Shown here: in pieces, positions 1 to 9,053 of the stretch
Position numbering within the stretch: the stretch's first letter is position 1
Layout of the letters: every line of letters begins with the position of its first letter
Origin: Reyranella sp.
Lineage (GTDB): Bacteria > Pseudomonadota > Alphaproteobacteria > Reyranellales > Reyranellaceae
Length of the DNA stretch: 64,000 nt
Direction of reading: 5' to 3'
Assembly: GCF_004297265.1 (NCBI RefSeq)
Contig: NZ_SCUT01000056.1
Location: 118,096-182,095, forward strand
Notes under the pieces: model-generated
The model's database searches: none
Told to the model about the DNA's origin: nothing
What the model saw: only the letters and a program-made list of their open reading frames with translations
Translations under genes and position numbers: made by a program

Positions 1-350
1 ACGGCCTGGTGCAGGGCGACGTGCTGTTCATCGATTCCAGCCACATCCTGATGCCCGGCAGCGACGTCGACATCCTCCTGAACCGCGTCCTGCCGCGCCT
101 GCCGTCCGGCACGCTGGTTCACATCCACGACATCTTCCTGCCGTTCGACTATCCCGCAATCTGGGGCTGGCGCGCCTACAACGAACAACAGGGTGTGGTG
201 CCGCTGCTCGCCAGCGGCGCGTTCAAGCCGCTCTTCTCCAGCGTCTGGGCGGAGCGGCGCATGGCCGACCGGCTGGCCGCCTCCGTGATCTCGCGCCTGC
301 CGCGACCGCCGGATGCGCTCCCCGCCAGCCTCTGGCTGGAAAAGCGCTGA
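1..350 (+). CDS. Class I SAM-dependent methyltransferase, C-terminal part (5' end outside window)
   Basis: The frame is open from the first base and ends at a TGA at 348-350, so only about 115 C-terminal residues are present. The segment F-I-D-S-S-H followed by L-P-S-G-T-L-V-H-I-H-D-I-F looks like the late strands of a Rossmann methyltransferase of the Methyltransf_24 type, in which the D/H-rich stretch follows the SAM-binding half. The substrate cannot be told. The stop overlaps the next start by one base (TGATG), so the two genes are probably co-transcribed. Confidence 0.6.
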   Translation, partial: GLVQGDVLFIDSSHILMPGSDVDILLNRVLPRLPSGTLVHIHDIFLPFDYPAIWGWRAYNEQQGVVPLLASGAFKPLFSSVWAERRMADRLAASVISRLPRPPDALPASLWLEKR

Positions 351-1702
351 TGCTGCGCCGCCTGCGCGACTGGTTGTTCGGCAGCGGCGATGCGGCCCAG
401 CTCCCCGTGCGCGTGCGCGAAGCGATCGCGCGCCAGCAGGATCAGAGCGAGATCCTGATCGGCTGGGTGCAGCTCGTCATCGTCGTGCTGGTGGCCACGG
501 TCTATGAAACGAGTTCGATGCCGGGCGGCGTGGTGCAGGAGGATTATTCCTTCGAGTTCGACGTGCTGGTCACCTACGGCATCTTCTGCCTGGTACGCCT
601 CGGCCTTGCCTATGCGCGCCTGCTGCGGCCCTGGATGCTTTATCTTTCGGTGGTCGCCGACATGCTCCTGCTGATGGGGCTGATCTATTCTTTCCATTAC
701 AAATATGCCCAGCCGGCCGTCTTCTATCTGAAGGTACCGACTCTCCTCTACGTCTTCCTGTTCATTGCGCTCCGGGCGCTGCGCTTCGAGGCGCGCTTCG
801 TCATTTTTACCGGCCTGACGGCGATCGCAGGATGGATCGGTCTCATCCTCTACGCGGTGGGCGGCCGCGGCGGGCCGGCCAATCCGACCGACGACTTCGT
901 CGAGTACATGACCTCGAACGCGTTGCTGGTCCACGCCGAGGTCGACAAGATCATCGCCATCCTGCTCACCACCCTCGTGCTGGCACTTGCCATCTCGCGG
1001 GCGCGCCAGCTGCTGGTGCAGGCGGTGAGCGAGAGCACGGCGGCCCAGGACCTGTCGCGCTTCTTCGATCCGGGCGTGGCGGCCCGCATTCGGGGCGCGG
1101 CGATGTCGATCAAGGCGGGCGAAGGCGAGCTGCGCGACGTCGCCATCCTCACCGTCGACCTGCGCGGCTTCACGCGCCTGTCGACCGAACTCCCGCCCGA
1201 CGCGGTGATGAAGGTCCTGCAGGACTATCAGGGGCGCGTCTGTCCGCTTATCGCGGCGGCCGGCGGCAGCATCGACAAGTTCCTGGGCGACGGCATCCTG
1301 GCGTCGTTCGGCGCGGTGATGCCTTCGACCACGGCCGCCGCGGACGCGCTGCGGGCCGCCGACGCGGTGATGCAGGCCGCCGCGGACTGGGCCTCGGAGC
1401 GCCGCGCCGCCGGCGCGAGCCCGCTCGAGATCGGATTGGCCGTCGCGGCGGGCCGGGTCGTGTTCGGCGCGGTGGGCGACGGCGAACGGCTCGAATTCAC
1501 GGTGATCGGCGAGGCCGTGAATTTCGCGGCGAAACTCGAGAAGCACAACAAGGAAGAGCGGACCCGCGCCCTCACCGACGGTATCACCTACGCGCTTGCC
1601 GAACGCCAGGGCTATCGCGCGCCCGTGAGGCATGAGCGCCGCCCCGGTCGAACGGTCGGCGGCGTCACCGAAGCGGTCGATATCGTGGTTCTGGCTGCCT
1701 GA
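350..1702 (+). CDS. Membrane-anchored class III adenylate/guanylate cyclase
   Basis: The 450-residue protein has about six hydrophobic segments between residues 35 and 215, then a class III nucleotide cyclase catalytic domain. The two metal-binding aspartates are visible at D270 (TVDLRGFT) and D314 (LGDGILASFG). The transition-state asparagine is N391 in V-N-F-A-A-K, but the arginine normally four residues later is K395. It probably makes cAMP from ATP at the inner membrane in response to an unknown signal. The start overlaps the upstream stop (TGATG). The Arg-to-Lys change could lower or abolish activity; membrane topology is estimated from hydrophobicity only. Confidence 0.85.
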   Translation: MLRRLRDWLFGSGDAAQLPVRVREAIARQQDQSEILIGWVQLVIVVLVATVYETSSMPGGVVQEDYSFEFDVLVTYGIFCLVRLGLAYARLLRPWMLYLSVVADMLLLMGLIYSFHYKYAQPAVFYLKVPTLLYVFLFIALRALRFEARFVIFTGLTAIAGWIGLILYAVGGRGGPANPTDDFVEYMTSNALLVHAEVDKIIAILLTTLVLALAISRARQLLVQAVSESTAAQDLSRFFDPGVAARIRGAAMSIKAGEGELRDVAILTVDLRGFTRLSTELPPDAVMKVLQDYQGRVCPLIAAAGGSIDKFLGDGILASFGAVMPSTTAAADALRAADAVMQAAADWASERRAAGASPLEIGLAVAAGRVVFGAVGDGERLEFTVIGEAVNFAAKLEKHNKEERTRALTDGITYALAERQGYRAPVRHERRPGRTVGGVTEAVDIVVLAA

Positions 1703-1739
1703 GAAATGTCGTTGCCCAGGAGGCGGGCAGGCGGTTGCC

Positions 1740-1768
1740 TTGCCCTTTCCCCATTCGGAGCCTATGTA
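1740..1768 (+). promoter_or_regulatory. Candidate sigma-70 promoter for the Tim44-domain/mltA genes
   Basis: TTGCCC at 1740-1745 and TATGTA at 1763-1768 are separated by 17 bases, and the pair lies 24 bases upstream of the GTG at 1792. Found by eye; transcription is not shown. Confidence 0.4.
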
Positions 1769-1791
1769 ATTTAGGACAGTGGAGCGCCATC

Positions 1792-2517
1792 GTGGGAAAC
1801 AACTACGACATCATCCTGATCGGGTTGGTCGCGGTCTTCTTGATCCTGCGGCTGCGGTCCGTGCTGGGCAAGCGCACCGGCAACGAACAGCCGCCAGCCC
1901 GCGATCCCTTCACGCCGCCTGCGCCGCCGCCGGCCACGCCGCGCGTCGGTGATGCCGCGCAAGGCAGCGACAATGTCGTGCCGCTGCCGACGGCCAATGC
2001 GCCGGCGCCGCGTCAGTCCTCGGCGACCAGCGGACCGGGCGGCATTCGCGCGACCGTCATGCCGACCGCCGCCCCCGGCGTCGCCGCGATCCGCACCGCC
2101 GATCCGGACTTCGAGCCGATCGGCTTCACGGGCGGTGCCCGCGCCGCGTTCACCGCCATCGTCGAGGCGTTCGCGCGCGGCGATACCGCAACGCTCAAGC
2201 CGTTGCTCGACAGCGCCACCTACGCGAGCTTCGAGGCCGCCATTCGCGGCCGCATCGAGCGAAACGAGAAAGCGGAGACGACGCTGATCGGCTTCGAGGC
2301 CTCGGACATCGCCGCCGCCGAAATGCAGGGCACGAACGCCGTCGTCACGGTGCGGTTCGTCAGCGAGCAGATCAACGTCGTACGCAATGCCGACAGCCAG
2401 ATCGTCGACGGCAATCCCAACGAAGTTCAGAAGGTCGTGGACCTCTGGACGTTCCGCCGCGATACGACATCGCGCGATCCCAACTGGCAGCTCATCAAGA
2501 CCGAAAGCGAAGGCTGA
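1792..2517 (+). CDS. Tim44-like domain membrane protein
   Basis: The 241-residue protein begins with one transmembrane segment (D-I-I-L-I-G-L-V-A-V-F-L-I-L-R-L) followed by R-S-V-L-G-K-R-T-G, a pattern typical of alphaproteobacterial Tim44-domain proteins. A Pro/Ala-rich linker follows, then a C-terminal Tim44/NTF2-like domain from about residue 110. GTG at 1792 is chosen because GGAG sits seven bases upstream and the membrane segment follows at once; the frame is open further upstream but without family-like sequence. Mitochondrial Tim44 tethers the import motor; the bacterial role is unclear. It precedes mltA by 17 bases, a pairing common in alphaproteobacteria. Confidence 0.85.
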   Translation: MGNNYDIILIGLVAVFLILRLRSVLGKRTGNEQPPARDPFTPPAPPPATPRVGDAAQGSDNVVPLPTANAPAPRQSSATSGPGGIRATVMPTAAPGVAAIRTADPDFEPIGFTGGARAAFTAIVEAFARGDTATLKPLLDSATYASFEAAIRGRIERNEKAETTLIGFEASDIAAAEMQGTNAVVTVRFVSEQINVVRNADSQIVDGNPNEVQKVVDLWTFRRDTTSRDPNWQLIKTESEG

Positions 2518-2534
2518 GGGAGGCGTTTCCGAGA

Positions 2535-3638
2535 ATGCGACAGAGCCTCCTTGCCGGTGGCATGGCCCTTTTGGCCGCTGCCGGTTTCCTCTCTGCCTGC
2601 GCCTCGACCCCCGGCTCCGCGCCTCAGCAGCGCATTTCGATGGAGCCGACCTCCTATAACGAAATCGCGGGCTGGGCTGAGGATCGCCACGCCGAAGCCC
2701 TTGCAGCCTTTCGCCGCTCCTGCCCCAAGCTGACCGCCGGCCCGGATGTCGCGATCGCCACCGACGGCGGCGAGAAAACGATCTCCGCCGGGGAATGGAA
2801 GCGCATCTGCGACAACGCCGGCGCAGTGAAGCCAGGGGATGCCCGCGGCGCGCGCAATTTCTTCGAGTCGAATTTCCGCCCCCTGATCGTCAAGGTGCAG
2901 GGCAAGTTCACCGGCTACTTCGAGCCCGAGATGCGCGGCAGCAAGGTGCCGTCGCGGCTCTTCACCGTTCCGGTTTACCGCAAGCCACCCGACCTCGGCG
3001 ATCAACCCTACCTGACGCGCGCCGAGATCGAGGCGGGCGCCCTCAAGGGCAAGGGGCTCGAGATCGCCTACGTGCAGGATCCGGTCGGCCTGTTCGAGAT
3101 GCAGGTGCAGGGCAGCGGGCGCATACAGCTCGCCGAGGGCGGCAGCATGACCCTGGGCTTCGACGGGTCCAACAACCGTCCCTATACGGCGATCGGCACC
3201 GTGCTGGTCGAGATGGGCGTGATGAAGAAGGAAGACGCGACCTGGCCGGCCATTCGCGACTGGCTGAAGCGCAATCCGCAGCAGGCCCGGGACGTGATGC
3301 GCAAGAACGAGCGCTACATTTTCTTCAAGGACACCCGGACTTCGGCGCCGATCGGTGCCGAGGGCGTGCCGCTCACCGCCCAGCGCAGCATGGCGGTCGA
3401 TCCCACGATCACACCGTACGGCACGCCGGTCTGGATCGACACGCGCCGTCCCGTCTATCGCAAGCCCGGCGCCACCGAATCCTATCGCCGCCTGATGATC
3501 GCGCAGGACACGGGCGCGGCCATCAAGGGCCCGGCGCGCGGCGACGTGTTCTACGGCGCCGGCGCGCAGGCGGCCGACTGGGCCGGCCGCATGAACAGCG
3601 ACGGTCGCGCCGTCGTCCTGGTTCCGAACAAGAACTGA
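2535..3638 (+). CDS. mltA: Membrane-bound lytic murein transglycosylase A
   Basis: A 367-residue lipoprotein with signal peptide and lipobox L-S-A-C (Cys near residue 23), followed by the MltA domain and a C-terminal 3D domain. The 3D motif D-T-G-A-A-I-K-G-P-A-R-G-D-V-F-Y-G carries the conserved aspartates, the first of them the likely catalytic acid. The enzyme cleaves the MurNAc-GlcNAc bond of peptidoglycan to give 1,6-anhydro-MurNAc and acts on the periplasmic side of the outer membrane. Length and domain order are normal. It follows the Tim44-domain gene closely, so one transcript is likely. Confidence 0.95.
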   Translation: MRQSLLAGGMALLAAAGFLSACASTPGSAPQQRISMEPTSYNEIAGWAEDRHAEALAAFRRSCPKLTAGPDVAIATDGGEKTISAGEWKRICDNAGAVKPGDARGARNFFESNFRPLIVKVQGKFTGYFEPEMRGSKVPSRLFTVPVYRKPPDLGDQPYLTRAEIEAGALKGKGLEIAYVQDPVGLFEMQVQGSGRIQLAEGGSMTLGFDGSNNRPYTAIGTVLVEMGVMKKEDATWPAIRDWLKRNPQQARDVMRKNERYIFFKDTRTSAPIGAEGVPLTAQRSMAVDPTITPYGTPVWIDTRRPVYRKPGATESYRRLMIAQDTGAAIKGPARGDVFYGAGAQAADWAGRMNSDGRAVVLVPNKN

Positions 3639-3755
3639 CGGCCGCGACCCATCCGCGACCTTCGGCGGAGGCGCCGGCAAGCCGCCCCATCACGCTGGAA
3701 CAATTCCAGACAAGCCGCCGTTGCACGCCCATTTCACCGCTGCCATGTTCGGGCC

Positions 3756-4547
3756 GTGTCCAGATCGCCGTCCAAGCCACCCGCCCGCCCGCGCCGCGTC
3801 GCGCTCTTCGTCACCTGCCTGGTCGACCTGTTCCGGCCGTCGGTCGGGTTCGCGGCCGTCAAGCTCCTCGAGGAGGCCGGCTGCACCGTCGAGGTGCCGC
3901 CGCTCCAGGTCTGCTGCGGCCAGCCCGCCTACAATACCGGCGACCGCGCGACGACCCGCGCCATCGCCGCACAGGTCATAGACACCTTCGAGGGTTACGA
4001 TGCCGTCGTGGCACCCTCGGGCTCCTGCGGCGGAATGCTGTCGCATCATTATCCCGGCCTGTTCGATGACGATCCGGCGATGAAGGCCCGCGCGGAGAAC
4101 CTGGCCGGCCGCAGCCATGAACTCATCTCGTTCCTGGTGGACGTACTGGGTGTCAAGGAAGTCGGCGCACGCTACGACGGGTCGGTGACCTATCACGATT
4201 CCTGCTCCGGCCTGCGCGAGCTCGGCGTGAAGGCCCAGCCGCGCAATCTGCTGGGGTCGGTGCAGGGGCTCGAACTCCGCGAGATGAAGACCCCCGAAGT
4301 CTGTTGCGGCTTCGGCGGCACGTTCTGCGTGAAGTACCCCGAGATCTCGAACGCCATGGTCGGCGAGAAGTCGGCCGATATCTCTTCCACCGGAGCCGAC
4401 ACGCTGCTGGCCGGCGATCTCGGTTGCCTCATGAACATGGCCGGCAAGCTGCAGCGCGAAGGCAGCGCCATCCGCGCGCGCCATGTCGCCGAGGTGCTGG
4501 CTGGCATGGGCGACCTGCCGGCGATCGGCGAACCGGAGCGCGGCTGA
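3756..4547 (+). CDS. lutA: L-lactate utilization protein LutA, (Fe-S)-binding CCG-domain subunit
   Basis: The 263-residue protein has two cysteine-rich CCG domains (LutA/GlpC/HdrB type): CCGQPAYN in the first half, then C-S-G-L-R-E-L and CCGFGGTFC in the second. Together with LutB and LutC it forms the cytoplasmic iron-sulfur L-lactate dehydrogenase complex that converts L-lactate to pyruvate. GTG at 3756 is the plausible start because the family sequence R-V-A-L-F-V-T-C-L-V-D follows after about 13 residues. The stop overlaps lutB (TGATG). No lactate permease or LutR-type regulator is adjacent. Confidence 0.9.
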   Translation: MSRSPSKPPARPRRVALFVTCLVDLFRPSVGFAAVKLLEEAGCTVEVPPLQVCCGQPAYNTGDRATTRAIAAQVIDTFEGYDAVVAPSGSCGGMLSHHYPGLFDDDPAMKARAENLAGRSHELISFLVDVLGVKEVGARYDGSVTYHDSCSGLRELGVKAQPRNLLGSVQGLELREMKTPEVCCGFGGTFCVKYPEISNAMVGEKSADISSTGADTLLAGDLGCLMNMAGKLQREGSAIRARHVAEVLAGMGDLPAIGEPERG

Positions 4548-5965
4548 TGGAATCGACCGCCCATGCCTTCAAGGAGAATGTCGGTCACGCGCTGGCGGAT
4601 CCCAACCTCCAGGATTCGCTGGCCAAGCTGAAGGTCGGCTTCTCCGAGCGGCGACGCCAGGCCGCCGAGCGGCTGCCCGAGTTCGAGGCGCTGCGCGACC
4701 GCGCGCGCGACATCAAGAACCACACGCTGGCCCATCTCGACTTCTACCTGGAGGAGTTCGAGCGCAAGGTCATCGGGCTCGGGGGCCATGTCCACTGGGC
4801 GCCGACGGCCGCAGATGCGCGGCGCATCATTGCCGAACTCTGCCAGAGCGTGAACGCCCGCACCGTCGCCAAGTCCAAGTCGATGGTGGCCGAGGAGATC
4901 GCCCTCAACGAGCATCTCGAGGCGCTGGGCATCGCGCCGATCGAGACCGATCTCGGCGAGTACATCATCCAGCTGCGCAACGAGCCGCCCAGCCACATCA
5001 TCGCGCCGGCCGTCCATCTCACCAAGGACCAGGTCGCCGACACGTTCCTCGAACACCACGCCAAGCTGGGCTTCGACAAGCGCCTGACCGAACGCAACGA
5101 TCTCGTCGCCGAAGCGCGCTACGTCCTGCGCCAGAAGTTCCTCGACGCCGATGTCGGGCTGACCGGCGCCAACTTCCTGGTGGCCGAGACCGGCTCGTCG
5201 ATGCTGGTGACCAACGAAGGCAATGCCGACCTCTCGAACACGCTGCCCCGGATGCACATCGTGCTGGCCAGCATCGAGAAGGTGATCCCGACGCTCGAGG
5301 ACGCGGCAGTGCTGCTGCGCGTGCTGGCGCGGTCGGCGACAGGCCAGGAATCCTCGGCCTACACGACGCTGAACACCGGCCCGAAGCGGCCGGGAGACCT
5401 CGACGGGCCGGACCAGTATCACGTCGTTCTGCTCGACAATGGCCGGTCGAGCGTCCTCGGCACCGAGATGCAGGAGATCCTGCGTTGCATCCGGTGCGGC
5501 GCCTGCATGAACCATTGCCCGGTCTACGGCGCCGTCGGCGGCCATGCCTATGGCTGGGTCTATCCCGGCCCGATGGGCGCGGTGCTGACGCCGCAGCTCG
5601 TGGGCGTCGAGGAAGCCAGCAACCTGCCCAACGCCTCGACCTTCTGCGGCCGCTGCGAGAGCGTCTGCCCGGTGCGCATTCCGCTGCCGAAACTGATGCG
5701 CCACTGGCGCGAGCGCGAGTTCGAGAAGCACCTGACGCCCAAGGCGGTGCGGCAGGGGCTGGCCTTGTGGAGCTTCGCCGCCCGCCGGCCTGCGCTCTAT
5801 CGCCGTCTCACGGGAATTGCGAACCGCGTGCTGGCCCTGTTCGGCCGCGCCGACGGTCGCTATCGGGCGCTGCCGCTCGCCGGCGGCTGGACGCGCTTCC
5901 GCGACTTCCCTGCGCCGCAGCCTGGCGGCACGTTCCACGCGCGCTGGGCGAAGAGGAAGGCATGA
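4547..5965 (+). CDS. lutB: L-lactate utilization iron-sulfur protein LutB
   Basis: The 472-residue protein has the LUD/DUF162 domain in its N-terminal two thirds. It then carries ferredoxin-type clusters at C314-x2-C317-x2-C320-x3-C324 and C367-x2-C370-x3-C374, and ends in the family's C-terminal tail. It is the central electron-transfer subunit of the LutABC complex. The ATG at 4547 overlaps the lutA stop by one base and the stop overlaps lutC (ATGA), so the three subunits should be translationally coupled. Confidence 0.95.
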   Translation: MESTAHAFKENVGHALADPNLQDSLAKLKVGFSERRRQAAERLPEFEALRDRARDIKNHTLAHLDFYLEEFERKVIGLGGHVHWAPTAADARRIIAELCQSVNARTVAKSKSMVAEEIALNEHLEALGIAPIETDLGEYIIQLRNEPPSHIIAPAVHLTKDQVADTFLEHHAKLGFDKRLTERNDLVAEARYVLRQKFLDADVGLTGANFLVAETGSSMLVTNEGNADLSNTLPRMHIVLASIEKVIPTLEDAAVLLRVLARSATGQESSAYTTLNTGPKRPGDLDGPDQYHVVLLDNGRSSVLGTEMQEILRCIRCGACMNHCPVYGAVGGHAYGWVYPGPMGAVLTPQLVGVEEASNLPNASTFCGRCESVCPVRIPLPKLMRHWREREFEKHLTPKAVRQGLALWSFAARRPALYRRLTGIANRVLALFGRADGRYRALPLAGGWTRFRDFPAPQPGGTFHARWAKRKA

Positions 5966-6648
5966 GCGACGCGACGCACGACGCCCGGACCCAGATCCTG
6001 GACGGCATTCGCCGCTCGCTGCGTCGCGGCGAGCTTGCCGGCGAGGCCCGCAATGCCGTCGATGCACGCCTCGCCGAGCCGCCGCGCGGCCCGTCGGTGG
6101 CGCGCGCGCGCCTGCCGCAAGCTGAGAAGGTCGCGCTGTTCTGCCAATGGGCCGAAGCCCTCAACGCCACCGTGGCGAGGGTCGGCGCGGCCGACGTGCC
6201 GGGTGAAGTGACGGCCTATCTCGCGCGCAACAATCTGCCGGCGACCGTCGCGATGGCGCCCTCGCCTCTCCTCGAAGGCTACGACTGGTCGAGCCAGAAG
6301 ATGCTCTCGATCCGACGGGGTCGCGGCGAAGGCAGCGACCAGGTTTCGGTCACCGGCGCCTTTGCCGGCATTGCCGAGACCGGCACCGTCGTGATGGCCT
6401 CGGGGCCCGACCATCCGGTCTCGCTCAACCTGCTGCCCGACACGCATGTCGTGGTGCTGCGCGAGGCCGACATCGTCGGGGGCTATGAGGATGTCTGGGA
6501 GCGGCTGCGCGCCCGTTACGGCAAGAGCCGGATGCCGCGCACCGTCAACACCATCACCGGGCCGTCGCGTACCGGCGATATCGAGCAGGCGATGGAGCTG
6601 GGCGCCCACGGCCCGCGCCGCATGCACATCCTGGTCGTGCGCGACTGA
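5962..6648 (+). CDS. lutC: L-lactate utilization protein LutC
   Basis: A 228-residue LUD-domain protein. The stretch V-T-G-A-F-A-G-I-A-E-T-G-T-V followed by H-P-V-S-L-N-L-L-P-D-T-H is the family signature. It is the third subunit of the L-lactate oxidation complex. The ATG lies inside the end of lutB (ATGA overlap), and its own stop overlaps the following methyltransferase start (TGATG), so that gene is probably in the same transcript. Confidence 0.93.
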   Translation: MSDATHDARTQILDGIRRSLRRGELAGEARNAVDARLAEPPRGPSVARARLPQAEKVALFCQWAEALNATVARVGAADVPGEVTAYLARNNLPATVAMAPSPLLEGYDWSSQKMLSIRRGRGEGSDQVSVTGAFAGIAETGTVVMASGPDHPVSLNLLPDTHVVVLREADIVGGYEDVWERLRARYGKSRMPRTVNTITGPSRTGDIEQAMELGAHGPRRMHILVVRD

Positions 6649-7460
6649 TGGCCGCCGGGGGCGCCACTCCTGGTGAGCCGCGCCCTGGTGAGCTACGCCC
6701 GGATGAGCTGCGCCCCGGGGAGCTGCGCCCCGGTGAGCTGCGCATCGTCGGCACGAGCGTTGCCCGCGAGATCGACCTGTTGCTGGACCGCGTGGCCCAG
6801 TCAATCGGCAAGCGGACGCCCCGGGTCCTGCAGGTGGGATCGCGCACCCTCGTCGCCGATCGCAACGTACGCAACTGGCGCAAGCTCGTCGCCAAGCGCT
6901 TCGGTCCCAAGGCCCGCTTCATCGGTCTCGACCTCATCGAGGGCGCCAACGTGGATTGCGTCGCCGACATCTGCAGCGATCCGCGGACCCTGAAGGGGAA
7001 GCTGGGCGAGGAGCCGTTCGACCTCGCGATCTGCTGCCACGTTCTCGAACACACGCGCCATCCCGCGCGCGCGGCGCGCAATATCGAGCAGGCGCTGCGG
7101 CCCGGTGGGCTTGCCTATGTGACGGCGGCCTGGTCGCAGGCCTTCCATGCCGCGCCCGACGACTATTGGCGCTTCTCGGTGCGTGGCCTGATGCTGCTGT
7201 TCGGGCGGCTCGAAGTTGCTTCATCCTTCTACAGCGGCGGCGACGTGGGCCTCGACGTCGCCTATCGGATCGAGCGGGACGGCAGGCCGGAGCTCGACCC
7301 GCGCGCGGGCGCGGTGGAGCAGGGCCTCTTCCAGCTCGTCCTCGACCATGAGGACAATCGTGCCGTGCTGGCGCGTCAGGCGACCGAGCGCCTGCCAGTG
7401 TCGCGGACCTACCTGCCCAGCCTGTTCGTCAACCTGGTCGGCCGTCGCGTCTCGCGATAG
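6648..7460 (+). CDS. Class I SAM-dependent methyltransferase with a repeat-encoded N-terminus
   Basis: The 270-residue protein has Rossmann methyltransferase features: V-L-Q-V-G-S-R near residue 65, F-I-G-L-D-L-I-E-G-A as the strand-2 acid, and F-D-L-A-I-C-C-H-V-L-E-H before L-R-P-G-G. This is the Methyltransf_11 pattern; the substrate is unknown. Residues 9-33 are a near-perfect repeat of R-P-G-E-L encoded by five 15-bp units. An internal start after the repeat is possible, but no good in-frame ATG or ribosome site is seen there. It is coupled to lutC by a TGATG overlap; a link to lactate metabolism is not established. Confidence 0.75.
   Translation: MAAGGATPGEPRPGELRPDELRPGELRPGELRIVGTSVAREIDLLLDRVAQSIGKRTPRVLQVGSRTLVADRNVRNWRKLVAKRFGPKARFIGLDLIEGANVDCVADICSDPRTLKGKLGEEPFDLAICCHVLEHTRHPARAARNIEQALRPGGLAYVTAAWSQAFHAAPDDYWRFSVRGLMLLFGRLEVASSFYSGGDVGLDVAYRIERDGRPELDPRAGAVEQGLFQLVLDHEDNRAVLARQATERLPVSRTYLPSLFVNLVGRRVSR
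6672..6746 (+). repeat. Five-unit 15-bp in-frame tandem repeat
   Basis: Units start at 6672, 6687, 6702, 6717 and 6732 and follow the pattern GGTGAGCTGCGCCCC with a few substitutions. Each encodes G/D-E-L/P-R-P. The repeat lies in the first 33 codons of the methyltransferase gene, so unit gain or loss would not change the frame. Confidence 0.9.
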
Positions 7461-7501
7461 GAAGCCGCCGTCGCGGCTCGCGACAGGAATCCAAAGTCCG
7501 C

Positions 7502-7532
7502 ACAAAAGAAAAGAGCGGGCTTTCGCCCGCTC
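7502..7532 (-). terminator. Rho-independent terminator of the porin gene
   Basis: GAGCGGGC at 7513-7520 pairs with GCCCGCTC at 7525-7532 around a four-base loop. Read on the minus strand, the stem is followed by TTTTCTTTT. It lies about 27 bases beyond the porin stop and before the end of the convergent methyltransferase gene. Confidence 0.85.
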
Positions 7533-7558
7533 TCTCCAATTTTCGGATCGCCCTGCGA

Positions 7559-8938
7559 CTAGAAGCGCAGGTCCATACCCAGCAGCAGACCCCAGCTGTT
7601 GCCCGAGACGGCAGCAGACGGACCCGAAGCCGTGTACAGCAGACCACCGCCGGTGAGCTTCACGCCCGGCCCGAGCGCGTAGTTCACGCCGATTTCCCAC
7701 TTGTTGACCGACTCCTGGCCAAACGCGAGAGACGCCGGGTTGTTGCCGGGGCTGAACGCCGTGGAGTTCACGCCCGGAACGCCGGTGGCGGCCGGTGTGG
7801 TGCAAGTAGCGCTGTTGACCGCGATCGTGTTGCAGCCAATGGAGCCGTTGCCGTTGTTGTTATACGAACCGACCCAGTTGAACGACATCTGCCACGGACC
7901 GGTCTCGTACATGATACCCGCGGTGTAGAAGCGGGTGTCGTTGTTCTGGCCGGTGTAGTAGTTGGAGCCCAGACCCTGGTTGTCCCAGCCAAGCGCGCCA
8001 CCGAGGGTGAAGCCCTTGAAGCCGACCTGAGCGCCGACGACCCACTGCTTCCAGGCGGTCGCGTTGGCGCCCGTCGCCATGTTGGCGGCGCCAGCGAACG
8101 GCTGGTTGCCCGGGATGAAGCTGCCGTACAGGAACGCGCCGTACAGCGCGACCGTGACATCGCCGAACTTGTTCAGGTAGTTGGCGCCGACGTCGAACAC
8201 GTCCTGATACGAGTAGTCGTTCGTCAGGCAGTTCGGCGCCGAGGTGGCGTTGGTGTAACCACAGACACCGGTCGTGCCGGAACCCGGACCGACGCCGAGG
8301 CCGGACATCGCGCCGCCCTGCGGGTTCACGTTGATCTTCGGACGATAGCCGACACCGATCTGCAGGCCCTGGAAGCGCGGGGTGAAGTAGTTGATGCCCT
8401 GCGCGTCCTGGAACTGGCCGGCGTTCGTCGTCGTCGTGGCGTGGAACCACGCCTTGTTGTTGGCGATGACGCTCTGGTTGGCCCAGGCGAAGTTCGAGTT
8501 GTGCTGAACAGCGCCGAAGCCCAGCAGGGCCGACGGCGTGCCGTAGTACATACGGTAGGTCGCCGGATCGCGCGAACCGAACTCGATGCGGCCCCAGTCG
8601 CCGAAGGCGAACAGGAAGGCTTCGTCGATCCAGGCCGCGCCGGTCGTCGCCGTGCTGCCCTGCGCCCAGCCTTCGAGTTCGACGTGCACGCCGACCGAGG
8701 TGCCATTGTCCAGCTTGGTCTGGCCGATGAAGTGGATTTCACCTTCCTGCTGGAAATTGAGACCCTTGTACTGCGCCCACGAGCCGTCCGTGGCATAGGT
8801 CGACTGGATGCCGCCGGCGATGGCGTAGAATTGGTAATAGCCGCCCACGCCGATCTTGATCGGATCGGCGGCCATGGCCGGCGCGGCCATCAGCCCACCG
8901 ACGACCAAGGCGGTCGAGCCAAGTAGAAGCTTCTTCAT
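7559..8938 (-). CDS. Gram-negative porin (16-strand OmpC-like family)
   Basis: The 459-residue protein starts with a Sec signal peptide (M-K-K-L-L-L-G-S-T-A-L-V-V, cleavage after A-M-A-A) and continues with Gly/Tyr/Asn-rich alternating sequence. It ends with G-L-L-L-G-M-D-L-R-F, the terminal-phenylalanine signal for outer membrane insertion. It should form a general diffusion pore. Two adjacent ATGs (8941 and 8938) follow GAGAGAGGGAGA; the second has the better spacing. The gene stands alone, with its own promoter and terminator, and is probably highly expressed. Confidence 0.9.
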   Translation of the reverse strand: MKKLLLGSTALVVGGLMAAPAMAADPIKIGVGGYYQFYAIAGGIQSTYATDGSWAQYKGLNFQQEGEIHFIGQTKLDNGTSVGVHVELEGWAQGSTATTGAAWIDEAFLFAFGDWGRIEFGSRDPATYRMYYGTPSALLGFGAVQHNSNFAWANQSVIANNKAWFHATTTTNAGQFQDAQGINYFTPRFQGLQIGVGYRPKINVNPQGGAMSGLGVGPGSGTTGVCGYTNATSAPNCLTNDYSYQDVFDVGANYLNKFGDVTVALYGAFLYGSFIPGNQPFAGAANMATGANATAWKQWVVGAQVGFKGFTLGGALGWDNQGLGSNYYTGQNNDTRFYTAGIMYETGPWQMSFNWVGSYNNNGNGSIGCNTIAVNSATCTTPAATGVPGVNSTAFSPGNNPASLAFGQESVNKWEIGVNYALGPGVKLTGGGLLYTASGPSAAVSGNSWGLLLGMDLRF

Positions 8939-9053
8939 CATTCTCCCTCTCTCATTGATCAGAGACTGGTACGTACCAAAAGGCCTGTCCGACCGGCGGG
9001 AACTGGAAGCCTGAAGACACGAGGCCCACCGAATCCACCAATGCGGCAGGGCT

